NCBI GenBank assembly: GCA_900547805.1
Contig: URIE01000120.1
Location: forward strand, 1 to 5,168
Direction of reading: 5' to 3'
Source: an uncultured Collinsella sp.
GTDB taxonomy: Bacteria; Actinomycetota; Coriobacteriia; Coriobacteriales; Coriobacteriaceae
Length of the DNA: 5,168 nt
Position numbers and translations under genes: made by a program. Position 1 is the first letter of the stretch, and each line of letters begins with the position of its first letter. Shown here piece by piece: positions 1 to 4,680 of the stretch. Under the pieces are notes generated by a model. The model was not told the origin of the DNA and searched no databases. It saw nothing but the letters and a program-made list of their open reading frames with translations.

Positions 1-1
1 C

Positions 2-682
2 CTGTACGACGCGGGCGTCGGCAGCGTGAGCGTAATGGGTGCCGACGTGCGCGCCTGGCCGCTCGATCAGCTGCGCCATGTGGTCGCGACCGTTCCGCAG
101 CGCGCGTCGCTCGTGAGCGGCACGATCCGCAGCAACCTAACCTGGCGCGATGAAGCTGCGACCGACGAGGAGCTCTGGGCGGCACTCGACATGGCGCAGG
201 CCAGCGAGTTCGTGCGCAACAAGCCGCAGGGCTTAGACGCCCCGGTCGAGGCGGGCGGCAAGAACTTTAGCGGTGGCCAGCGTCAGCGCCTGACTATCGC
301 GCGTGCCTTGGTTGGTTCGCCTCAGATATTGATCATGGATGACTCCGCGTCGGCGCTCGACTTTAAGACCGACGCAGCGCTTCGCCATGCCATTCGCGAG
401 CGCAGCATGCGCGGTGCCGCCAAGGGCGGGCTGCCGCTGACCACGGTGATTGTGAGCCAGCGCGTCTCGACCGTGCGCGATGCCGACGTGATCTGCGTGC
501 TCGACCACGGCTCGGTTGCCGGCCTGGGCACACATGACGAGCTCTATGCGACCTGTCAGCTCTATCGCGAGATTTGCCAGTCGCAGCTGCGCCGCGAGGA
601 GCTCGAGGGCCAGCAGGGGAGTGCGGCGCCCGCGTCTGCCCCGACCGCCCCCGCATCCGTCTGCGCAAAGGAGGGCTGCTAA
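2..682 (+). CDS. ABC exporter half-transporter, degenerate-site subunit (C-terminal NBD part, 5' truncated)
   Basis: This is the ATPase-domain remainder of a fused membrane-ATPase ABC exporter subunit. The frame is open from base 2; the in-frame GTG at 26 is internal, because the residues before it continue the NBD fold. Of the 226 visible residues, the Q-loop Gln is at 33 (VPQ), the signature FSGGQ at 89-93, Walker B ILIMDD ends at 113-114, the D-loop SALD at about 117-120 and the switch region VSQR at 151-154. Two catalytic positions are altered: Asp114 replaces the usual Glu, and Gln153 replaces the switch His. Its signature is canonical. This is the pattern of the degenerate-site partner in heterodimeric exporters such as TM287/288. 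The last 30 or so residues form an Ala/Pro-rich tail ending in Cys. The TAA stop directly abuts the next gene's ATG, so the two are co-transcribed and probably translationally coupled. The membrane domain and Walker A lie outside the window. The substrate cannot be told. Confidence 0.93.
   Translation: MYDAGVGSVSVMGADVRAWPLDQLRHVVATVPQRASLVSGTIRSNLTWRDEAATDEELWAALDMAQASEFVRNKPQGLDAPVEAGGKNFSGGQRQRLTIARALVGSPQILIMDDSASALDFKTDAALRHAIRERSMRGAAKGGLPLTTVIVSQRVSTVRDADVICVLDHGSVAGLGTHDELYATCQLYREICQSQLRREELEGQQGSAAPASAPTAPASVCAKEGC
667..675 (+). promoter_or_regulatory. Ribosome binding site of the second ABC subunit
   Basis: AAAGGAGGG lies inside the last codons of the upstream gene, 7 nt before the ATG at 683. 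It fixes that start and supports coupled translation of the two exporter subunits. Confidence 0.85.
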
Positions 683-2542
683 ATGAATCCGTATACTTCT
701 TCCGGTTCGGTCGCCACGATGACGGCCAACGTGTCCGGTAACGATAGCCTCAACGACCTGGGCGACGGTCCGCGCCAGCCTGGCGACCCCGAGCGTTATC
801 CTGTGGGTGCGGTGACTCGCCGCCTGATGGGCTACGTTCGTCCGCATCGCATTTCGTTTGTAGCGTCGTTTGTGAGTGCCGCCATCTCCGTGATTCTGCA
901 GCTCTACACGCCCATTCTCATCGGCGAGGGCATCGACCTTATCGTCGCCGCCGGGCAGGTGGACTTCGGCGCGCTGCTGCCGCTTGTCACCAAACTCGCG
1001 CTCGTCGTGGTGGGAGCAGCGTCCTTCCAGTGGCTGCAGGGCTATTGCGTCAACCGCCTGTCCTACGAAACGGTGCGCGACATGCGCGTGGAGGCGAGCG
1101 ATAAGCTCAGCCGCATGCCGCTCAGCTTTATCGACAGCCATGCTCACGGCGACCTCATGAGCCGCGTGGTCAACGACGTCGACCAGGTGGGCGACGGTCT
1201 GCTGCAGGGCTTCACGCAGCTCTTCACCGGTGTTATTACCATCGTGGGCACGCTCGCGTTTATGCTTTCCATCAACCTGACCATGACGCTCGTGGTGGTG
1301 CTCATCACGCCGCTTTCCATTTTTGCAGCCGGTGCTATTGCCAAGCTCTCCAACAAAAGCTTTACGGCACAGCAGCGTATTCAGGGTCAACTGGGCGGTC
1401 ATATCGAGGAGTATGTGGGCGAGCAAAAGCTTGTCGACGCCTTTGCCTATGGTTCCAACGCGCAGCTGCGCTTCGATGCCCTCAATGCCGAGCTCTACAC
1501 CGCGGGCGAGCGCGCGCAGTTTATGGGTTCGCTCTCTAACCCCGGCACGCGCTTTATCAACAACATCATCTATGCCGTGGTGGCCGTGATCGGCTGCGTT
1601 GGCGTGATTACGGGCGTGCCCGCGGCGCTCACGGTGGGCGGTGTGCAGATCTTCCTGTCTTACGCCAACCAGTACACCAAGCCGTTCAACGAGGTCACCA
1701 ACGTCATCACGCAGATCCAGACGGCCTATGCCTCGGCGCGCCGCATGTTTGCGCTGCTCGATGCACGCGAGCAGGAGCCCGATGCCGCGGATGCCGTTGA
1801 ACTCACAGCCCCGCAGGGTGAGGTCGCCTTTGAGCATGTGGACTTTAGCTACGTGCCCGACCGCAAGCTGCTGCAGGACATCTGCATCGACGCCAAGCCC
1901 GGTATGCGGTTTGCCCTCGTTGGCCCCACGGGCTGCGGTAAGACGACGCTCATCAACCTGCTGCTGCGCTTTTACGACATCGATGCCGGGCACATCGTGG
2001 TCGACGGGCATTCCTCGCGCGACTACACGCGTGAGAGCCTGCGCCGCGCCTTTGGCATGGTGCTGCAGGACACCTGGCTGTTCGAGGGCACGGTGGCCCA
2101 GAACATTGCCTACGGTTGCCCCGATGCCACGCGCGAGCAGATTGTCGAGGCCGCCAAGCGCGCGCACGCGCACAAGTTTATCGTGCAGCTGCCAGGCGGC
2201 TACGATACGGTGATCGGCGAGGACGGCGGCACGTTTAGCCAGGGTCAAAAACAGCTGCTGTGCATCGCGCGCGTCATGCTCACCGATCCGGCGATTCTGC
2301 TGCTGGACGAGGCAACGTCGAGCATCGATACACGTACCGAGCTGCAGGTGCAGGCGGCATTCGACGAGCTCATGGCCGGTCGCACGAGCTTTGTCGTGGC
2401 GCACCGCCTATCGACGATCCGTAACGCCGATTGCATCCTAGTCATGCGCGACGGGCAGATTATCGAGCGTGGCACGCACGACGAGCTGCTAGCGGCAGGC
2501 GGCTTCTACGCCGAGCTCTACCGCAGCCAATTCGCCCAGTGA
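683..2542 (+). CDS. ABC exporter half-transporter, catalytic-site subunit (membrane domain + ATPase)
   Basis: A complete 619-aa type IV ABC exporter half-transporter. After a polar N-terminus of about 45 residues, hydrophobic segments at roughly 56-80, 100-120, 172-195, 199-220, 293-312 and 313-330 fit the six-helix exporter fold. The NBD follows: A-loop Tyr390, Walker A GPTGCGKTT (414-422), Q-loop Gln462, signature FSQGQ (518-522), Walker B AILLLDE with catalytic Glu543, D-loop SSID (546-549) and switch His574. Catalytic residues are intact, but the signature has Gln where LSGGQ has Gly. With the upstream subunit's altered Walker B and switch residues, this predicts one consensus and one degenerate ATP site in the heterodimer. 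The start is supported by a strong ribosome binding site and zero-gap placement after the previous stop. The complex should sit in the cytoplasmic membrane and export a drug, lipid or peptide; the sequence does not say which. Names such as multidrug or lipid exporter would be guesses. Confidence 0.95.
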   Translation: MNPYTSSGSVATMTANVSGNDSLNDLGDGPRQPGDPERYPVGAVTRRLMGYVRPHRISFVASFVSAAISVILQLYTPILIGEGIDLIVAAGQVDFGALLPLVTKLALVVVGAASFQWLQGYCVNRLSYETVRDMRVEASDKLSRMPLSFIDSHAHGDLMSRVVNDVDQVGDGLLQGFTQLFTGVITIVGTLAFMLSINLTMTLVVVLITPLSIFAAGAIAKLSNKSFTAQQRIQGQLGGHIEEYVGEQKLVDAFAYGSNAQLRFDALNAELYTAGERAQFMGSLSNPGTRFINNIIYAVVAVIGCVGVITGVPAALTVGGVQIFLSYANQYTKPFNEVTNVITQIQTAYASARRMFALLDAREQEPDAADAVELTAPQGEVAFEHVDFSYVPDRKLLQDICIDAKPGMRFALVGPTGCGKTTLINLLLRFYDIDAGHIVVDGHSSRDYTRESLRRAFGMVLQDTWLFEGTVAQNIAYGCPDATREQIVEAAKRAHAHKFIVQLPGGYDTVIGEDGGTFSQGQKQLLCIARVMLTDPAILLLDEATSSIDTRTELQVQAAFDELMAGRTSFVVAHRLSTIRNADCILVMRDGQIIERGTHDELLAAGGFYAELYRSQFAQ

Positions 2543-2551
2543 GCAAGACGC

Positions 2552-2580
2552 GGGACAAATTAATCAGAAGTGTTTGTCCC
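2552..2580 (+). terminator. Hairpin just after the ABC operon (possible terminator)
   Basis: GGGACAAA at 2552-2559 pairs perfectly with TTTGTCCC at 2573-2580 around a 13-nt loop, starting 9 nt after the exporter stop codon. The position suits transcript ending or 3'-end protection. No T-run follows, so it is not a standard intrinsic terminator, and it could instead be an interspersed repeat. Confidence 0.35.
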
Positions 2581-2604
2581 AAGATTATGCATTCTATCTG
2601 CGGC

Positions 2605-2641
2605 GTGGTGACGATTGACGAAATAATGTGGTGACGATTGA
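2605..2641. repeat. 14-bp direct repeat, two copies
   Basis: GTGGTGACGATTGA occurs perfectly at 2605-2618 and 2628-2641, a period of 23 bp. No function is evident. It could be a binding-site pair or a small tandem duplication. Confidence 0.8.
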
Positions 2642-2747
2642 TCTCGATTGGGGGCGCTGGGAAACTTAACTGTTTCAAAGCGTATACCTTTTGAGACGTC
2701 GTGGCCTTGAATATGAACAATAAGATGCGTATCAGCTCTCGATTTGT

Positions 2748-2810
2748 CGCGAATCTCCGCGAAAGCTTGCGAACCATCGCGAAATCCTGTGGCCCATTCG
2801 CGATGGTTCG
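2748..2810. repeat. Phased GCGAA motifs leading into a 14-bp inverted repeat
   Basis: GCGAA occurs at 2749, 2759, 2769 and 2779, exactly 10 bp apart. The last copy lies in the left arm CGAACCATCGCGAA (2770-2783), which pairs perfectly with TTCGCGATGGTTCG (2797-2810) around a 13-nt loop. It could be a helically phased protein-binding array or a strong RNA hairpin. No T-run follows directly. Confidence 0.8.
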
Positions 2811-2818
2811 ATGATGGG

Positions 2819-2837
2819 ACCGGCTATACCGGTTTTT
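2819..2837 (+). terminator. Short stem with T-run (weak terminator candidate)
   Basis: ACCGG (2819-2823) and CCGGT (2829-2833) form a 5-bp stem around CTATA, and the T-run spans 2833-2837. Two flanking G-U pairs could extend it. The stem is short for an intrinsic terminator, but it follows the stronger hairpin at 2770-2810 and might end transcription from the exporter operon. Confidence 0.35.
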
Positions 2838-2965
2838 CGATATGGCTATGGCAGTTTTTATATATCGAGTGAGCACGAAGGGCCAGAAACTCGACTCGCG
2901 GAGGGGGCGGCGGCAACCCGCTGGTGAAGGGAGTTAAGTTGGCGGGTTCGATCTCCCGGTTCTAA

Positions 2966-3011
2966 AAATACTCAGTATACTGAGTGATTTTACTCAGTAT
3001 ACTGAGTATTT
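2966..3011. repeat. Upstream paired palindromes (operator or cassette-end candidate)
   Basis: Two identical 16-bp perfect palindromes, ACTCAGTATACTGAGT, lie at 2970-2985 and 2992-3007. A 6-nt spacer GATTTT separates them, and the repeat step is 22 bp. With flanking bases they form a 20-bp inverted repeat (2966-2985 against 2992-3011). Each unit contains TATACT, a fair -10 match, and the element ends 23 nt before the ATPase start. This suits an operator bound by two dimers on one DNA face, possibly overlapping the promoter. A nearly identical element follows the gene at 4244-4291. Confidence 0.92.
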
Positions 3012-3018
3012 AAGAAAC

Positions 3019-3026
3019 AAGGAGGT
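3019..3026 (+). promoter_or_regulatory. Ribosome binding site of the DUF4143 ATPase gene
   Basis: AAGGAGGT lies 8 nt before the ATG at 3035. It is near-perfect and decides that start. Confidence 0.88.
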
Positions 3027-3034
3027 AGATTGAC

Positions 3035-4228
3035 ATGTTTGAGCGCCATCAAGTTGCCGTGATAGCCCAGAGGATGCGGGAAACGAATAATCCGTTGATG
3101 CAATTTATAATCGGGCCCCGCCAAACGGGAAAGTCGACCATGTTCGTGCAGGCGTTGCACCATGCAGACATGCCCTGTCACGTGGCCAATGCGGACGATG
3201 TTGTGAATCCCGATGCCAGCTGGCTGCAAATCGAGTGGCAACAGGCAAGAAACCTCACGTCTGGAGGTAAGGTCCCGGCCGTTTTCGTTGTTGATGAGAT
3301 TCAAAAGGTGCAGAGTTGGTCCACGGTCGTCAAGGGATTGTACGACCGGGATCGCCGGGAGGGGACGCCGCTCAAGGTCATTTTGACCGGATCGTCGTCG
3401 CTGCTGCTGCATAAGGGCTTGGAAGAATCCCTTATGGGCCGTTACGAGCTCATTCGGTCGCCGCATTGGTCCTATCGCGAGTGCAGCGAGGCCTTTGGCT
3501 TTTCTTTTGAAGACTATCTCTATCACGGTGGATATCCGGGTGCGGCGCCGCTGGTTTCCGATGACGCCCGTTGGCGAAACTATATCCGAGATGCGATCGT
3601 TGAGCCGGCGATCTCGCGCGATGTTCTCTCGTTGGAGAATATACGCAAACCGGCGCTGATGCGCGCGCTCTTTTGGCTCGCGGCAAGCTATTCGGGGCAG
3701 GAGCTTTCGTATTCAAAAATGGTAGGCCAGCTGCAGGATGCCGGTAACACGGTCACGGTCGCCGGGTATTTGGACCTGCTGGGCAAGGCCGGTTTGGTTA
3801 CGGCGATTCCCAAGTTCAGTGACAAGGAGCTCGCAAAGCGCCGAAGCACCCCGCGGCTCATGGTTTATGACACGGCGTTTATGACGGCGCTCGGCGATAA
3901 GGGCCGAGCAGAATGGCTGGAGGATTCGGCGCGGCGGGGTCATTTGGTGGAATCGGCAGTGGGTGCACGACTGCTTGCGCGCGCGCCGGAAGAGGGTTTT
4001 GAGGTCATGTGGTGGCGTGAAGGCGTCAAAGAGGTCGACTTTGTGCTGCGAAGGGATGATGCGCTGAGCGCCATCGAGGTCAAAAGCGGTGGAGAGTCCG
4101 GCCAGAGTGGCATGTCGACGCTCCTAAAAAAGTATCCGCGAGCCAAGCGGATCGTCGTGGGAGGGGCGGCGGCCGGGGCGTGCACCGTGGAGGATTTTCT
4201 GCTCGATAAGGTGACGCTGTTTAACTAG
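3035..4228 (+). CDS. AAA-type ATP-binding protein with DUF4143 / PD-(D/E)XK-like C-terminus
   Basis: A complete 397-aa cytosolic P-loop ATPase. Walker A GPRQTGKST is at 27-35 and Walker B VFVVDE ends in Asp87-Glu88. A sensor-type LTGSSS at 117-122 and the conserved MGR at 134-136 (Arg136 finger-like) follow, then GGYPG at 165-169. This order is typical of the AAA_14/DUF4143 family. The middle (about 215-265) resembles a winged-helix segment. The C-terminus keeps a PD-(D/E)XK-like core: Glu306 in a helix, Asp335 (EVDF) and Glu348-x-Lys350 (IEVKSG), so nuclease-type chemistry is possible but unproven. Length is usual for the family. No signal peptide or membrane segment is seen. The strong ribosome binding site fixes the start. 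The cellular role of these widespread ATPases is not established. The gene stands alone, bracketed by matching palindromic elements, and its codon use looks less GC-rich than its neighbours', suggesting accessory or transferred DNA. Confidence 0.92.
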   Translation: MFERHQVAVIAQRMRETNNPLMQFIIGPRQTGKSTMFVQALHHADMPCHVANADDVVNPDASWLQIEWQQARNLTSGGKVPAVFVVDEIQKVQSWSTVVKGLYDRDRREGTPLKVILTGSSSLLLHKGLEESLMGRYELIRSPHWSYRECSEAFGFSFEDYLYHGGYPGAAPLVSDDARWRNYIRDAIVEPAISRDVLSLENIRKPALMRALFWLAASYSGQELSYSKMVGQLQDAGNTVTVAGYLDLLGKAGLVTAIPKFSDKELAKRRSTPRLMVYDTAFMTALGDKGRAEWLEDSARRGHLVESAVGARLLARAPEEGFEVMWWREGVKEVDFVLRRDDALSAIEVKSGGESGQSGMSTLLKKYPRAKRIVVGGAAAGACTVEDFLLDKVTLFN

Positions 4229-4243
4229 CCTGAGCAAATTGAG

Positions 4244-4291
4244 AAAATACTCAGTACACTGAGTGAAATTACTCAGTGTACTGAGTATTTT
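4244..4291. repeat. Downstream paired palindromes (matching element; possible terminator)
   Basis: Units ACTCAGTACACTGAGT (4249-4264) and ACTCAGTGTACTGAGT (4271-4286) are exact reverse complements of each other, separated by GAAATT, with the same 22-bp step as the upstream pair. With the AAAAT and ATTTT flanks they make a perfect 21-bp inverted repeat (4244-4264 against 4271-4291), starting 15 nt after the ATPase stop. The right arm ends in TTTT, so the RNA form could act as a terminator. Near-identity with 2966-3011 implies shared origin and a function beyond termination. Confidence 0.92.
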
Positions 4292-4468
4292 GACTTGGGC
4301 GTTGGATGGGTGCTCGGCCGCCGCGTGCGATGGCGAAAACCGGGCCAGGCCTTACCAGCGGATATGCATGCAGGAGGGGCTCCAATTTTCATGTCCCACT
4401 CGTATCGTCTGTCAGAAACCTGACGAATGACCTGTCTCCCTGTCATGCCCTTGTCACAAATCTATTAA

Positions 4469-4518
4469 CGGGACCGTCAAATTTCCTCCTGAATTTTCTG
4501 ACGGTACCGCGGTTCCCG
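4469..4518 (+). other. Possible structured RNA element in the flavodoxin leader
   Basis: CGGG (4469-4472) can pair with CCCG (4515-4518), and ACCGTCA (4473-4479) with TGACGGT (4499-4505). This gives an 11-bp helix interrupted only by a 9-nt 3' bulge that contains the self-complementary ACCGCGGT (4506-4513). The apical loop carries CCTCCT (4485-4490), complementary to the AGGAGG at 4372-4377. The fold was deduced by eye and no energy was computed. Confidence 0.4.
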
Positions 4519-4593
4519 CATGATTTTAGGGACTTGCGCTTCAGGCGGCTTTATCCATTGATGTCAGCTGTGCCGTCAATCAGCAGAAGTTGG

Positions 4594-4621
4594 TTTACAT
4601 CTGTGGTTTTAGTACTAAGAT
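4594..4621 (+). promoter_or_regulatory. Weak promoter candidate for the flavodoxin gene
   Basis: TTTACA (4594-4599, 5 of 6 to the -35 consensus) and TAAGAT (4616-4621, 4 of 6 to the -10) are 16 bp apart in an AT-rich stretch about 60 bp before the start codon. A perfect 10-bp palindrome TTAGTACTAA (4609-4618) overlaps the -10 and could be a regulator site. The match is modest. Confidence 0.3.
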
Positions 4622-4680
4622 ATGCTTCTAATAAATTGCATTAGTGGCTTTAGTTTTGGGGGAAACGAGGCAACGTGACT

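Larger units (their letters stand above)
2543..3034. other. Non-coding, repeat-rich spacer between the ABC operon and the ATPase gene
   Basis: I see no credible gene in this 492-bp stretch. It is AT-richer than its flanks. In order it contains a hairpin right after the ABC stop (2552-2580), a 14-bp direct repeat (2605-2618 and 2628-2641), four GCGAA motifs at 10-bp spacing running into a 14-bp inverted repeat (2748-2810), a short stem with a T-run (2819-2837), an AT-rich TATATAT (2859-2865) that could be a -10 box with no good -35, a possible overlapping-stem RNA fold (2915-2957), and the paired palindromes before the next gene (2966-3011). Confidence 0.7.
4292..4680. other. Non-coding leader region before the flavodoxin gene
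   Basis: No convincing gene is seen in these 389 bp. A good Shine-Dalgarno sequence AGGAGGGG (4372-4379) precedes an 11-codon ORF at 4391-4423 (MSHSYRLSET), perhaps chance. TGTC/TGTCA motifs cluster at 4410-4456. A bulged hairpin is predicted at 4469-4518, and a weak promoter at 4594-4621. No riboswitch class could be identified. Confidence 0.65.

Noticed and set aside
233..2404. A 723-codon open frame on the minus strand across both ABC genes
   Set aside because: It is antisense to clear ABC motifs. Its product is His/Arg/Ala-rich with no recognisable domain, as expected from the reverse frame of GC-rich genes.
2460..2876. A 138-codon minus-strand frame in the spacer
   Set aside because: It overlaps the end of the exporter gene, runs through the inverted repeats and shows no domain or clear ribosome binding site. 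A degraded gene remnant cannot be excluded.
2942..2963. tRNA-like GGGTTCGATC resembling a T-arm
   Set aside because: The T-arm does not pair well, and no acceptor, D or anticodon arms can be assembled upstream or on the other strand.
2970..3007. CRISPR-like repeats
   Set aside because: Only two units with a 6-nt spacer that is similar in the downstream copy (GATTTT and GAAATT). The units are palindromic and there is no array or cas gene.
2966..4291. A classical insertion sequence with the paired palindromes as terminal repeats
   Set aside because: No transposase and no target-site duplication are seen at the outer edges. Kept only as a looser cassette hypothesis.
4499..4518. A T-box leader, from the GGTACCGCGG string
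   Set aside because: The tRNA-pairing TGGN is replaced by CGGT, no Stem I features were found, and the downstream gene is a flavodoxin, not an amino-acid gene.
4306..4644. A 112-codon plus-strand frame in the flavodoxin leader
   Set aside because: It has no good ribosome binding site at its start, its codon use is unlike its neighbours and it has no recognisable motif. It also crosses the predicted hairpin and promoter.
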